Source: Afipia clevelandensis ATCC 49720
GTDB lineage: Bacteria > Pseudomonadota > Alphaproteobacteria > Rhizobiales > Xanthobacteraceae
Length of the DNA: 64,000 bases
Direction of reading: 5' to 3'
Assembly (NCBI RefSeq): GCF_000336555.1
Contig: NZ_KB375281.1
Location: forward strand, 3,509,848-3,573,847
Every line of letters begins with the position of its first letter. Within the stretch, counting starts at the first letter, position 1. Shown one piece after another: positions 34,971-44,381 of the stretch. The translations under genes were made by a program, and so were the position numbers. Under the pieces are notes generated by a model, which was not told the origin of the DNA, did not search any database, and saw only the letters and a program-made list of their open reading frames with translations.

Positions 34971-36764
34971 ATGACGATCTACAAAGCACCAGTCGAAGAT
35001 GTGAACTTTCTCCTCAACGACGTTTTCCAGATCGACCGCTACAACAACCTGCCGGGCTTTGCAGACGCCTCCGCCGATGTTCGCGCCGCGATCATCGACG
35101 AAGCCGCCAAACTCAGCGAGCAGGTGCTGCATCCGCTCAACCATTCCGGCGATCAGGAGGGTTGCACCCGTCACGACGACGGCCGGGTGACCACGCCGAA
35201 AGGTTTCAAAGACGCTTTCAAGCAGCTTGCGGAAGGCGGCTGGCTCGGCCTGTCGGCTCCGGCGGAATTTGGCGGACAGGGCCTGCCGGTCACGCTGTCG
35301 CAGACCGTCAATGAATTCATGATGTCGGCCAACATGGCCTTCTCGATGTATCCAGGACTGACGAAGGGCGCGATGGCCGCGCTGCTGGTGCATGGATCGG
35401 ACGAGCAGAAGAAGACCTTCGTGCCGAAGATGGTCGAGGGTCGGTGGGCCGGCACGATGAACCTCACCGAGCCGCAATGCGGCACCGATCTCGGCTTGAT
35501 GCGCACCAAGGCGGTGAAGCAGGCCGACGGCACCTACAAGATCAGCGGCACCAAGATTTTCATCTCGGGCGGCGAGCAGGACCTCACCGAGAACATCGTG
35601 CATCTGGTGCTGGCGCGCATCGAAGGCGCGCCTGCGGGCATCAAGGGCGTGTCCCTCTTCGTTGTGCCGAAAATGAAACTGAACGCCGACGGCTCGCTGA
35701 CCAATGAGAAGAACGGCGTGTCCTGCGGTTCGATCGAGCACAAGATGGGCATTCACGGCAATTCGACTTGCGTGCTGAATTTCGACAACGCGGTCGGCAC
35801 CCTTGTCGGCGAAGAGAACAAGGGCATGCAGGCCATGTTCGTCATGATGAACGAGGCCCGCCTCGGCGTCGGCGTGCAGGGTCTGTCGCAGTCGGAAGTC
35901 GCCTATCAGAACGCGGTGAACTACGCGCGCGAACGTCTGCAGGGCCGCTCGCTGACGGGCGCGAAGGAGAAGGACAAGCCCGCCGATCCGATCATCGTGC
36001 ATCCGGACGTGCGCCGCACGCTGATGTCGATCCGCGCCTTCAATGAAGCGGCGCGCGCGCTGGTGGTATGGACCTCGATCAAGAGCGACCTTGCCCATCG
36101 TTCGGACGATGCCGGCGAGCGTCAGGCCGCCGACGATCACATGGGTCTTCTGACCCCTGTCATCAAAGGCATGCTGACCGACCAGGGTTTCGCCAATGCC
36201 GTCGCCGCGCAGCAGATGTTCGGCGGCCACGGTTACATCGTCGAGACCGGCGTCGAACAGTTCGTTCGCGATGCGCGCATCTCGATGATCTACGAAGGCG
36301 CCAACGGCATCCAGGCGCTCGATCTTGTCGGCCGCAAGCTCGGCCGCGATGGCGGCCGCGCGATCACCGCGTTCTTCGGCGAGGTCTCGGCCTTCATCAA
36401 GGAAAACGGCGCGAACGAGGCGCTCAAGCCTTTCATCGCGCCGCTCGGCGCCGCGCTGAAGGATCTGCAGCAGGCTACCATGTGGCTGATGCAGAACGCG
36501 CTGGCCAAGCCCGACAATGCAGGCGCCGCCTCGACCGATTATATGCATCTCTTCGGTCTTGTGACGCTCGGCTATATGTGGGCGCGGATGGCCAAGGTTG
36601 CGCAGGACAAGCTGGCGGATGGCGGCGATCAGGCCTACCTGAAAACCAAGCTGGTCACCGGAAAGTTCTTCATGGAGCGCATGCTTCCCGAAACCTCGCT
36701 GCGGCTGTCGCGCGTCCAGAGCGGCGCCGACACGATGATGGAATTGTCCGCCGAGGCGTTCTGA
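34971..36764 (+). CDS. Acyl-CoA dehydrogenase (large, C-terminally extended type)
   Basis: This FAD enzyme introduces the trans-2 double bond in acyl-CoA. The 597-residue length and C-terminal extension place it in the large acyl-CoA dehydrogenase group found in alphaproteobacterial fad operons. Visible marks are the middle-domain MNLTEPQCGTDLGLMRTKA and ISGTKIFISGG, and the C-terminal catalytic-base motif ISMIYEGANGIQALDLVG. A short leader peptide-like N-terminus (MTIYKAPVEDVNFLLNDVF) is typical of this group. It is the first gene of the rightward fadE-fadA-fadB group, and an intrinsic-terminator-like hairpin follows its stop. Confidence 0.93.
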   Translation: MTIYKAPVEDVNFLLNDVFQIDRYNNLPGFADASADVRAAIIDEAAKLSEQVLHPLNHSGDQEGCTRHDDGRVTTPKGFKDAFKQLAEGGWLGLSAPAEFGGQGLPVTLSQTVNEFMMSANMAFSMYPGLTKGAMAALLVHGSDEQKKTFVPKMVEGRWAGTMNLTEPQCGTDLGLMRTKAVKQADGTYKISGTKIFISGGEQDLTENIVHLVLARIEGAPAGIKGVSLFVVPKMKLNADGSLTNEKNGVSCGSIEHKMGIHGNSTCVLNFDNAVGTLVGEENKGMQAMFVMMNEARLGVGVQGLSQSEVAYQNAVNYARERLQGRSLTGAKEKDKPADPIIVHPDVRRTLMSIRAFNEAARALVVWTSIKSDLAHRSDDAGERQAADDHMGLLTPVIKGMLTDQGFANAVAAQQMFGGHGYIVETGVEQFVRDARISMIYEGANGIQALDLVGRKLGRDGGRAITAFFGEVSAFIKENGANEALKPFIAPLGAALKDLQQATMWLMQNALAKPDNAGAASTDYMHLFGLVTLGYMWARMAKVAQDKLADGGDQAYLKTKLVTGKFFMERMLPETSLRLSRVQSGADTMMELSAEAF

Positions 36765-36777
36765 TTTTCCCGATATC

Positions 36778-36808
36778 ATCCCGCGCCGGTTCCCGGCGCG
36801 GGATTTTT
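36778..36808 (+). terminator. Intrinsic terminator-like hairpin between fadE and fadA
   Basis: Perfect 11-bp complementary arms, TCCCGCGCCGG and its complement, enclose a 3-base loop (36790-36792), and the hairpin is directly followed by TTTTT. It lies 13 bases after the acyl-CoA dehydrogenase stop and before the fadA ribosome site. Confidence 0.8.
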
Positions 36809-36845
36809 CCATCACACTGCTTCAAACACATCCCAGGAGGACGTC

Positions 36846-38054
36846 ATGGCAGAGGCATTTATCTACGACCATGTGCGCACGCCGCGCGGCAAGGGCAAAT
36901 CCGACGGTTCGTTGCACGAGGTGACTGCGCTGGCGCTGGCGACGGCGCCGCTGAAGGCCCTCAAGGAGCGCAACAACCTCGCCGCCGACAGCATCGACGA
37001 TGTGGTGCTCGGCGTGGTCGATCCGGTCGGTGAGGCGGGCGGCGACATCGCGCGCTTTGCGGCGCTGAATGCCGGGTTCGATACCTCGGTGCCGGGTGTG
37101 CAGATCAACCGCTTCTGTGCCTCGGGCCTGGACGCGGTGAACTTCGCCGCGGCGCAGGTGATGTCCGGCCAGCACGAACTGACCATCGGCGGCGGGGCGG
37201 AATCCATGAGCCGCGTCGGCATCATGTCGTCAGGCGCGGCCTGGCCGATGGACCCCTCGATGGCGGTGCCGAGCTATTTCATGCCGCAGGGGGTGGCGGC
37301 GGATCTGATCGCGACCAAGTACGGCTTCTCGCGTGACAACGTCGATGCCTATGCGGTGCAGAGCCAGCAGCGCGCGGCCAAGGCCTGGGATGAAGGCCGC
37401 TTCAAGAAGTCGGTGGTTCCGGTGAAGGATATCAACGGCATCACCATCCTCGACAAGGACGAGCACATGCGCCCGTCGACCACGATGCAGTCGCTCGGCC
37501 AGTTGCAGCCGTCTTTCGCGGCGATGGGTGCGATGGGCGGTTTCGATGCGGTGGCCGTGCAGTCGCATCCGGAAATCGAGGCGGTGAATTACGTTCATCA
37601 CGCCGGCAATTCGTCGGGCATCGTCGATGGCGCAGGTGCCGTGCTGATCGGCAGCGAAGCGGCGGGCAAGAAGAACAACCTGAAGCCGCGCGCGAAGATT
37701 CGTGCCTTCGCGAACATCGGCTCCGAACCCGCAATGATGCTGACGGGTCCGGTCGATGTGACCAGGAAGGTGCTGGAGCGTTCCGGCATGAAGCTGTCGG
37801 ACATCGACCTGTTTGAACTGAACGAGGCGTTCGCCTCGGTTGTCCTGCGCTATATTCAGGCCTTCGACATCGACAACGAGAAGATCAACGTCAACGGCGG
37901 CGCTATCGCGATGGGCCATCCGCTCGGTGCAACCGGCGCGATGATTCTCGGCACCGTGCTCGATGAGCTTGAGCGCACCAACAAATCCACCGCTCTGGTC
38001 ACGCTGTGCATCGGCGGCGGCATGGGCACCGCGACCATCATCGAGCGCGTTTGA
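36846..38054 (+). CDS. fadA: Acetyl-CoA C-acyltransferase (thiolase)
   Basis: This 402-residue thiolase catalyses the last step of beta-oxidation. The acyl-accepting Cys91 lies in [14 protein letters not shown]; the second active-site motifs are [16 protein letters not shown] with the catalytic His and [11 protein letters not shown] with the second Cys. A strong AGGAGG site lies five bases before the ATG. The next gene, the bifunctional hydratase/dehydrogenase, begins 10 bp later, so both are likely co-transcribed. Confidence 0.94.
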   Translation: MAEAFIYDHVRTPRGKGKSDGSLHEVTALALATAPLKALKERNNLAADSIDDVVLGVVDPVGEAGGDIARFAALNAGFDTSVPGVQINRFCASGLDAVNFAAAQVMSGQHELTIGGGAESMSRVGIMSSGAAWPMDPSMAVPSYFMPQGVAADLIATKYGFSRDNVDAYAVQSQQRAAKAWDEGRFKKSVVPVKDINGITILDKDEHMRPSTTMQSLGQLQPSFAAMGAMGGFDAVAVQSHPEIEAVNYVHHAGNSSGIVDGAGAVLIGSEAAGKKNNLKPRAKIRAFANIGSEPAMMLTGPVDVTRKVLERSGMKLSDIDLFELNEAFASVVLRYIQAFDIDNEKINVNGGAIAMGHPLGATGAMILGTVLDELERTNKSTALVTLCIGGGMGTATIIERV

Positions 38055-38064
38055 GGATCAGCAC

Positions 38065-40278
38065 ATGGCTTACAAGAATTTCAAGGTTGAGACCGACGCC
38101 GACGGCATTGCTGTCGTCACCTGGGATATTCCCGGCAAGTCGATGAATGTGCTGGACGAGACCACCGGTCTCGAACTCGCCGCCATCGTCGATGCGACCA
38201 GCAAGGACGCCGCGATCAAGGGTGTGGTTTTCACCTCCGGCAAGGAAGCGTTCTCCGGCGGTGCGGACCTGACCATGCTGGAAGGCATGAACCGCGCCTA
38301 TCTCGAACTGCTCAAGAGCAAGGGCGAGGAAGCCGCAAACACCTATGTGTTCGAGGAAGTCCGCAAGCTGTCGCAGACTCTGCGCAACATCGAAACCTCG
38401 GGCAAGCCGTGGGTTGCCGCGATCAACGGCCTTGCCTTCGGCGGAGCGTTTGAGCTGGCGCTGGCCTGCCACTATCGGATCGCGTCGGAAAATCCGAAGA
38501 CCCGTCTCGGCCTGCCCGAGATCAAGGTCGGCCTGTTCCCCGGCGGCGGCGGCACCCAGCGCCTGCCGCGCATGATCCAGCCGATGGAAGCCTTGCAGAT
38601 GCTGCTCAAGGGCGACGCCATCGACCTCATCAAGGCGAAGTCTCTTGGCATCGTCGGCGCGGTCGTGCCGGTAGCGGATCTGATCAAGGCGTCGAAGGAG
38701 TGGATCAAGGCCGGCGGCAAGGCCGTCGCGCCATGGGACGAGAAGGGCTTCAAGCTGCCGGGCGGCGCCGTCTACTCGAAGGGCGGCATGCAACTGTTCC
38801 CGCCGGCCAACGCCATCCTGCGCCGCGAGACCTACGACAACTATCCGGCTGCCCGCGCCATCATGCAGTGCGTCTATGAAGGCCTGCAGCTCCCGATGGA
38901 TGCGGCGCTGCGCGTCGAGTCGCGATACTTCTCGAAAATCCTGCGCTCGAAGGAAGCGGCGGCGATGATCCGCTCGCTGTTCGTGTCGATGCAGGAGCTG
39001 AACAAGGGCGCGCGCCGTCCCGCGAACGTTCCGCCGACCAAGGTCAAGAAGCTCGCCGTCATCGGCGCGGGCTTCATGGGCGCCAGCGTCGGCTTCGTCT
39101 CGGCGCAGGCCGGCATCGACGTCGTGCTGATCGACCGCGATCAGGACAGCGCCGACAAGGGCAAGGGACACGCCAAGACCATGCTCGACGGCATGATCGC
39201 CAAGGGCCGCATGAAGCAGGACAAGGCCGATGCTATTCTCGCCCGTATCTCCGCGACACCGGACTACAATGCGATCAAGGATTGCGACCTCGTGATCGAA
39301 GCCGTGTTCGAGGATCGCAAGGTCAAGGCTGAGACCTATGCCAAGGCCCAGCCGCTGCTGAAGGACGGCGCGATCTTCGCCTCCAACACCTCGACCCTGC
39401 CGATCAATTCGCTGGCCGAGGAGTGGAAGGACCCGTCGAAGTTCATCGGTATCCACTTCTTTTCGCCGGTCGAGAAGATGATGCTGGTGGAAATCATCGT
39501 CGGCAAGAACACCGGCGATCTGGCGCTGGCCACCGCGCTCGATTACGTGCGGCAGATCAACAAGACGCCCATTGTTGTGAACGACTCGCGCGGCTTCTTC
39601 GCCAACCGCTGCGTGCTGCGTTACGTCTCGGAAGGCTACGAGATGTTCAAGGAAGGCGTGCCGCCCGCGATGATCGAGAATGTCGGCAAGATGGCCGGCA
39701 TGCCGGTCGGCCCCCTGTCGCTCAACGACGAAGTCGCCATCGACCTGTCGCTGAAGATTCTCAAGGCCACCGAGGCCGATATGGGCGCGCAGGCCGTCGA
39801 TCAGGAGCAGAAGGCACTGCTGGTGGAAATGGTGGAGAAGCGCGGGCGTCTTGGCCGCAAGAACGGCAAGGGCTTCTACGACTATCCGGAGAAGGGCAAG
39901 GGCCAGAAGAAGCTCTGGCCGGAGCTGACCTCGCTGCAGTCCAAGCACCTCGATCCCGATACGCTGGATGTTGAGGAGTTGAAGCAGCGGTTCCTCGTGG
40001 TGCAGGCGGTGGAAGCCGCACGAACCGTCGAGGATCATGTCATCACCGATCCGCGCGAGGCGGATGTGGGCTCGATCCTCGGTTTCGGCTTCGCGCCGTT
40101 CACCGGCGGCACGCTGTCCTACATCGACTTCATGGGCACCAAGAACTTTGTCGAGCTGTGCCACAAGTTCGAGAAGAAGTACGGCTCGCGCTTTACGCCG
40201 CCGAAGCTGCTGGTCGACATGGCGGCCAAGGGCGAAACCTTCTATGGCCGCTTCGCACCGAAGAAAGCGGCGGCGTAA
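38065..40278 (+). CDS. fadJ: Bifunctional enoyl-CoA hydratase / 3-hydroxyacyl-CoA dehydrogenase
   Basis: This 737-residue protein (FadB/FadJ type) performs hydration and oxidation in beta-oxidation. The N-terminal crotonase half shows [17 protein letters not shown] and [20 protein letters not shown], the oxyanion-hole region, with [20 protein letters not shown] carrying the catalytic Glu. The dehydrogenase half begins near residue 330 with the NAD motif [19 protein letters not shown] and continues with [17 protein letters not shown], which includes the catalytic His. It overlaps nothing and ends 19 bases before a strong terminator. The choice of fadJ over fadB is not resolved by sequence alone. 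Confidence 0.92.
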   Translation: MAYKNFKVETDADGIAVVTWDIPGKSMNVLDETTGLELAAIVDATSKDAAIKGVVFTSGKEAFSGGADLTMLEGMNRAYLELLKSKGEEAANTYVFEEVRKLSQTLRNIETSGKPWVAAINGLAFGGAFELALACHYRIASENPKTRLGLPEIKVGLFPGGGGTQRLPRMIQPMEALQMLLKGDAIDLIKAKSLGIVGAVVPVADLIKASKEWIKAGGKAVAPWDEKGFKLPGGAVYSKGGMQLFPPANAILRRETYDNYPAARAIMQCVYEGLQLPMDAALRVESRYFSKILRSKEAAAMIRSLFVSMQELNKGARRPANVPPTKVKKLAVIGAGFMGASVGFVSAQAGIDVVLIDRDQDSADKGKGHAKTMLDGMIAKGRMKQDKADAILARISATPDYNAIKDCDLVIEAVFEDRKVKAETYAKAQPLLKDGAIFASNTSTLPINSLAEEWKDPSKFIGIHFFSPVEKMMLVEIIVGKNTGDLALATALDYVRQINKTPIVVNDSRGFFANRCVLRYVSEGYEMFKEGVPPAMIENVGKMAGMPVGPLSLNDEVAIDLSLKILKATEADMGAQAVDQEQKALLVEMVEKRGRLGRKNGKGFYDYPEKGKGQKKLWPELTSLQSKHLDPDTLDVEELKQRFLVVQAVEAARTVEDHVITDPREADVGSILGFGFAPFTGGTLSYIDFMGTKNFVELCHKFEKKYGSRFTPPKLLVDMAAKGETFYGRFAPKKAAA

Positions 40279-40297
40279 GCTACATCGTCTTCTAAAG

Positions 40298-40330
40298 AAA
40301 AAGGGCGGGATCATGGGTCCCGCCCTTTTT
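40298..40330 (+). terminator. Intrinsic terminator of the beta-oxidation genes
   Basis: AAAAAGGGCGGGA and its exact complement TCCCGCCCTTTTT enclose a 7-base loop, giving a G+C-rich stem with a terminal T run. Because the stem starts with A5, it also works in reverse for the convergent GST gene. Confidence 0.9.
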
Positions 40331-40353
40331 CGTTGCCGACAATGTGATTGCGC

Positions 40354-40968
40354 TTACGACGCCTTCATAAGCCCTTCGGCGGTGAGTGCTTCCTGCACCT
40401 TCGGGCGCGCCGCGACACGGGCTTTGTAGGCGACGAGATTAGGCAGGCCCGAGATATCGAGGCCGGTGCGATCCGCCCAGGCGAGCATCGTGAACAGATA
40501 GGCGTCCGGCACGGTGAATGCGTTGCCCATGATGTAGTCGCGGCCTTTCAGGGCCTGATCGACATACTTGAACTTGCCCATCAGGCGGTCCTTGAAGAAT
40601 GCCTTGGTGTCGTCGGACAGCACCGGCTGGAACAGCGGGCTGAAGTTCTTGTGCAACTCGCTGGCGATGAAGTTCAGCCACTCCTGCAGCTTGTAACGCT
40701 CGCCGGTGCCGTGGGCGGGCGCCAGGTTCTTTTGCGGGGCGCTGTCCGCGATCATCTGGACGATGACCGCGCCTTCGGTCAGCAGGTCGCCGTTGGTCAG
40801 GCCAAGCGCGGGCACCTGACCCTTGGGGTTGACCGCAAGATAATCGCTGCCGTCCTCGAGTTTCTTCGCTTTCAGGTCGACCCGGACCAGGTCGAACGGC
40901 AGGCCGGCCTCTTTCAGGGCGATATGCGGGGAGAGCGAGCAGGCACCGGGCGAATAATAGAGTTTCAT
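40354..40968 (-). CDS. Glutathione S-transferase
   Basis: This 204-residue GST is of the bacterial beta-class layout. The N-terminal thioredoxin-like domain starts MKLYYSPGACSLSPHIALKE, including the beta-class Cys10, and continues with NPKGQVPAL and GDLLTEGAVIVQMIAD for glutathione binding. The C-terminal helical domain carries the N-capping motif region TVPDAYLFTMLAWAD. It conjugates or isomerises electrophiles with glutathione. It diverges from a MarR regulator, and gshA lies just beyond, forming a glutathione-related group. Confidence 0.92.
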   Translation of the reverse strand: MKLYYSPGACSLSPHIALKEAGLPFDLVRVDLKAKKLEDGSDYLAVNPKGQVPALGLTNGDLLTEGAVIVQMIADSAPQKNLAPAHGTGERYKLQEWLNFIASELHKNFSPLFQPVLSDDTKAFFKDRLMGKFKYVDQALKGRDYIMGNAFTVPDAYLFTMLAWADRTGLDISGLPNLVAYKARVAARPKVQEALTAEGLMKAS

Positions 40969-41029
40969 AGGAGGTATCCCTTTGAGAATTCTGCAGGTTG
41001 GGGCATTGGCAAGACCGATCGCCACCTCC

Positions 41030-41067
41030 TAAATGCAGGGATGTCAAGATTGATGCAACTGCATTTA
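41030..41067. promoter_or_regulatory. Inverted-repeat operator between gst and marR
   Basis: TAAATGCAG at 41030-41038 is matched by its exact complement CTGCATTTA at 41059-41067. The right half also forms a compact palindrome ATGCA-AC-TGCAT at 41053-41064. It lies in the 143-bp divergent region, as expected for a MarR-type operator. Confidence 0.55.
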
Positions 41068-41111
41068 TTAGGGTAGACTGGGTCAGCCCGCAGATCGGGC
41101 GTCCCAGCGGC

Positions 41112-41639
41112 ATGGACACGACGATGAAACGCAAACCATCCACCGAGGCGACGGAGGTCTGGATCCGCCTGATGCGGGTCCAGAACAAGGTGCTCGGCGC
41201 GGTCGAGCAGGATCTCAAGAAGGCGGGTTTTCCGCCGCTGGCCTGGTATGACGCGCTGCTTGAACTGTCGCGTGCGCCGAGCGGCGAACTGCGTCCGGTC
41301 GAGCTCGAAAAGCAGATGCTGCTGCCGCAGTATTCGACGTCGCGGCTGATCGACCGTCTGGTCGAGGAAGGCCTCGCGGCGCGGCGCGAGTGCAAGATGG
41401 ACAAGCGCGGCCTGTTCGTCGAGATCACCGAGGCCGGACGCGAACTGCAGAAGAAAATGTGGAATTCCTATTCGGCAGCGATCGAGCGGCACATCGGCTC
41501 AAAGCTGTCGGATGCCGATGCGGTGAAACTCGCGGGCCTGCTGGATCGCCTCGGCTGTTGCGCCGGTGCGCCGGTGGCGATGACGGTCTCGAAAGAGGCC
41601 GTCAAGGAATCCCCCAAAGAAGTCACATCGGCCCGATGA
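41112..41639 (+). CDS. MarR family transcriptional regulator
   Basis: This 175-residue regulator has the MarR winged helix: LTLARAP-like helix region WYDALLELSRAPSGELRPVE, the recognition helix LPQYSTSRLIDRLVEEGL and the wing CKMDKRGLFVEITEAG. MarR proteins usually repress an adjacent, often divergent, detoxification gene, here the GST. An in-frame ATG 12 bases further in is a second possible start. C-terminal paired Cys (LGCCAGA) could sense thiol stress, which is speculative. Confidence 0.9.
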   Translation: MDTTMKRKPSTEATEVWIRLMRVQNKVLGAVEQDLKKAGFPPLAWYDALLELSRAPSGELRPVELEKQMLLPQYSTSRLIDRLVEEGLAARRECKMDKRGLFVEITEAGRELQKKMWNSYSAAIERHIGSKLSDADAVKLAGLLDRLGCCAGAPVAMTVSKEAVKESPKEVTSAR

Positions 41640-41738
41640 TTCTTTCTTTACCTCTCGCGGCTACGGATGCCCGCGTCCGTGGCGTCCGCCTGCATCGTGC
41701 GCTGACCCTTCAATCACTACGGCTTGTCTGGATGTCCC

Positions 41739-43109
41739 ATGGCGCGTGATCAGATAGATATGACTCCGCTGGAGTCGCGGGACGAACTGGTCGCGTGGCT
41801 GGAGGCCGGGGTCAAGCCGAAGTCGGATTTTCGCATCGGCACCGAGCACGAGAAGACACCGTTCACGCTCGAGGGTCACAGGCCCGTACCTTATGAAGGT
41901 GCGCGCGGCATCCGCGCGGTGCTCGAAGGCATGCAACTCCTGCTCGGCTGGGAGCCGATCATGGAGAACGGCAACATCATCGGTCTTTACGATGTCACCG
42001 GCGGCGGCGCGATTTCACTGGAGCCGGGCGGGCAATTCGAACTGTCCGGCGCGCCGGTCGAAACCATTCACCAGACTTCTTCCGAACTGATGGCGCATCT
42101 GGCGCAGGTGCGCGAAGTCGCGGCTCCGCTCGGCATCGGTTTTCTCGGTCTCGGCATGACCCCGTCGTGGTCGCGCAAGGATATTCCGGTGATGCCGAAG
42201 GGCCGCTACCGGATCATGACCAATTACATGCCGAAGGTTGGCCAGTACGGTCTCGACATGATGTACCGGACCTGCACCGTGCAGACCAACCTCGACTTCT
42301 GTTCGGAAACCGACATGGTCAAGAAGCTGCGGGTGTCGGTGGCGCTGCAGCCGGTGGCGACCGCGCTGTTCGCGAACTCACCATTTACCGAGGGCAAGCC
42401 GAACGGCTTCTTGTCGTTCCGCTCGGAAATCTGGCGCGACACCGACAACGCGCGCGCCGGCATGATCCCTTGGGCGTTCGAGGACGGCATGGGCTTCGAG
42501 CGCTGGGTCGATTACGCGCTGGATGTGCCGATGTATTTCGTCAAGCGCGGCGATGACTATATCGACGTATCGGGATCGTCGTTCCGCGATTTCTTCGACG
42601 GCAGGAACAAGATCATTCCGGGCGAGAAGCCGACGCTGTCGGACTGGGCCAATCATCTGTCGACAATTTTCCCCGAGGTGCGCCTGAAGCGTTATCTCGA
42701 AATGCGCGGCTCGGACAATGTGCCGTCGCAACAGTTGCCGTCGCTGCCGGCATTCTGGGTCGGTCTTCTCTACGACGACGAAAGTCTCGATGCGGCTTGG
42801 GAAATCGCCAAGGGCTGGACCGCGCATGAGCGGCAGGTGCTGCGCGATGACGTGCCGCGGCTCGGCCTCAAGGCGAAGATTGGCAATCGCTATCTGTCCG
42901 AGGTTGCGAAAGACTGCATGGCGCTGGCGCACAAGGGTCTTGCCCGCCGCCACCGGCTTGATTCGCTCGGCCACGACGAGACGCGGTATCTGGAGCCGCT
43001 GGATCGGATCATGGACAGCGGCCTCACACCGGCCGAACGGCTGCTGGAAAAATTCAACGGCCCCTGGAAGCATTCGGTCGAACCGGTTTACACAGAATAC
43101 GCTTTCTAA
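41739..43109 (+). CDS. gshA: Glutamate--cysteine ligase (GCS2/plant type)
   Basis: This enzyme makes gamma-glutamylcysteine, the first and limiting step of glutathione synthesis. The 456-residue protein has the plant/alphaproteobacterial-type signatures: DFRIGTEHEKTPFTLEG, SLEPGGQFELSGAP, TPSWSRKDIPVMPKGRYRIM and NLDFCSETDMVKKLR. Start candidates are a TTG at 41724 and this ATG; homology favours the ATG. It lies 99 bp after the MarR gene in the same direction. Confidence 0.93.
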   Translation: MARDQIDMTPLESRDELVAWLEAGVKPKSDFRIGTEHEKTPFTLEGHRPVPYEGARGIRAVLEGMQLLLGWEPIMENGNIIGLYDVTGGGAISLEPGGQFELSGAPVETIHQTSSELMAHLAQVREVAAPLGIGFLGLGMTPSWSRKDIPVMPKGRYRIMTNYMPKVGQYGLDMMYRTCTVQTNLDFCSETDMVKKLRVSVALQPVATALFANSPFTEGKPNGFLSFRSEIWRDTDNARAGMIPWAFEDGMGFERWVDYALDVPMYFVKRGDDYIDVSGSSFRDFFDGRNKIIPGEKPTLSDWANHLSTIFPEVRLKRYLEMRGSDNVPSQQLPSLPAFWVGLLYDDESLDAAWEIAKGWTAHERQVLRDDVPRLGLKAKIGNRYLSEVAKDCMALAHKGLARRHRLDSLGHDETRYLEPLDRIMDSGLTPAERLLEKFNGPWKHSVEPVYTEYAF

Positions 43110-43245
43110 TTCAGCAGTTTATCGCCATCACGCGATTGTTGTTCCGGCATTTATCTGCCGTTCATCTGCCGTACATCCGCGCGGCGATTGAATAAGCAGG
43201 GCATCTGCCCGGTTCATCACCGTCCGTCCTGCCGAAAGCGATCTC

Positions 43246-43818
43246 ATGCTCAAAATCTGCGATTTCAGATCATGCATGAGCTTTTCCGTTGCAGCCGTTG
43301 TTGCAATCGCCCTCTCGTGTCTTGCTGGAATTCAGCCTGTCCATGCGCAGGCCAGCTTTGATCGGCCGGGCAACGACTATCTGCGGACGGAAATGCCGTC
43401 CGGCGATCCCGCGGTCTGCGCCCTGCAATGCGAGCGCGACCGCCGCTGCCGCGCCTGGAGTTTCAACTATCCTGCCGTCAGTGACGAGCACGCAGTATGC
43501 TGGCTCAAGAATGCGGTGCCGCCACGGGTGCCGAGCAGTTGCTGCGTCTCCGGTGTGCGCGGCGCGGGCGTCATCGAGCCGCGCAACATCTTCCTCGAGG
43601 TCGAAACCGACCGGCCCGGCGGCGACTATCGCAATGTCGAGGTCGAGCACGATCCCAAGGGTGAGACCTGCAAGGCTGTCTGCGAGAGCGACAAGAAGTG
43701 CCGGGCGTGGACCTACGCGCGGCCCGGCTATATCAGCAAGTCCGCGCGCTGTTTTCTCAAGGATCACGTCAAACCGCCGCGCCGCAAGCCGGGATTCATC
43801 TCGGGCGTGGTGCGGTAG
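43246..43818 (+). CDS. Secreted protein with two PAN/Apple-like domains
   Basis: This 190-residue protein has a signal peptide (cleavage near PVHAQA, residue 36). The mature part is two similar ~70-residue modules. The first is SFDRPGNDYLRTEMPSG with CALQCERDRRCRAWSFNYP. The second is ETDRPGGDYRNVEVEHD with CKAVCESDKKCRAWTYARP. The repeated CxxxCxxDxxCRAW pattern is that of PAN domains, which bind protein or carbohydrate. About nine cysteines in the mature region suggest disulfides outside the cytoplasm. The partner is unknown. Confidence 0.85.
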   Translation: MLKICDFRSCMSFSVAAVVAIALSCLAGIQPVHAQASFDRPGNDYLRTEMPSGDPAVCALQCERDRRCRAWSFNYPAVSDEHAVCWLKNAVPPRVPSSCCVSGVRGAGVIEPRNIFLEVETDRPGGDYRNVEVEHDPKGETCKAVCESDKKCRAWTYARPGYISKSARCFLKDHVKPPRRKPGFISGVVR

Positions 43819-43976
43819 GTCGCGGAATCAAACGATTCCCGGAATGTGTGCTGACACTCTGCGTTGAGTGAATTTTTAGCCTCCGGCGGCGCGTAACATC
43901 CGGCCTCCTGCTTTCGTAACTCCCCGAGGGCGACCACGCTGTGCGTTGCCTTCGCGCAAACCCGGGAGGAATTCAA

Positions 43977-44375
43977 ATGCGACAGGTTTACAAAGCACTC
44001 AGCATCGCCTTGCTCGTGGCGGCTTTTGCAGTTGCCGGCCTGATTCATGCGGCCTTGGCGTCCACGCCTTATTCGGAAAGCGCGTTCAAGTCCGCTCAGG
44101 CCGCCGGCGCTCCTATCCTTGTGGAGATTCACGCCGGCTGGTGCCCGACCTGCAAGGCTCAGGCGCCGATCATCGATGCCCTGGCCGCGGAGCCGAAATT
44201 CAAGAACCTCAAGATTTTCCGCGTCGATTTCGATAGCCAGAAATCCGACGTGCAGAAGTTCGGCGCCAAAATGCAATCGACGCTGATTGTCTACAAGGGC
44301 AATTCGGAAGTGGGCCGCTCGGTCGGCGATACCAAACGGGATTCGATTGCGGCCCTGCTCAACAAGGGTCTTTGA
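43977..44375 (+). CDS. Periplasmic thioredoxin-like protein
   Basis: This 132-residue protein has an N-terminal signal or anchor (ALSIALLVAAFAVAGLIHAALA) and a thioredoxin domain with the redox motif CPTC at Cys56 and Cys59 (HAGWCPTCKAQAP). A strong GGGAGGA site precedes the ATG. It is separated by six bases from the CcdA gene, so the pair is a likely electron-transfer unit: CcdA carries reducing power across the membrane to this thioredoxin. Confidence 0.88.
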   Translation: MRQVYKALSIALLVAAFAVAGLIHAALASTPYSESAFKSAQAAGAPILVEIHAGWCPTCKAQAPIIDALAAEPKFKNLKIFRVDFDSQKSDVQKFGAKMQSTLIVYKGNSEVGRSVGDTKRDSIAALLNKGL

Positions 44376-44381
44376 TTCACC

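Noticed and set aside
34935..36815. A 626-codon minus-strand frame opposite the acyl-CoA dehydrogenase
   Set aside because: It is an antisense artefact of the same kind; the plus-strand product has all catalytic motifs.
38038..40314. A 758-codon minus-strand frame opposite the bifunctional fad gene
   Set aside because: It mirrors the codon bias of the real gene, has no domain pattern, and its termini do not carry ribosome signals.
40969..40974. AGGAGG on the plus strand next to the gst start
   Set aside because: It faces away from gst, and no rightward start codon lies at suitable distance. The nearest rightward frame begins 23 bases later and lacks homology until the MarR start.
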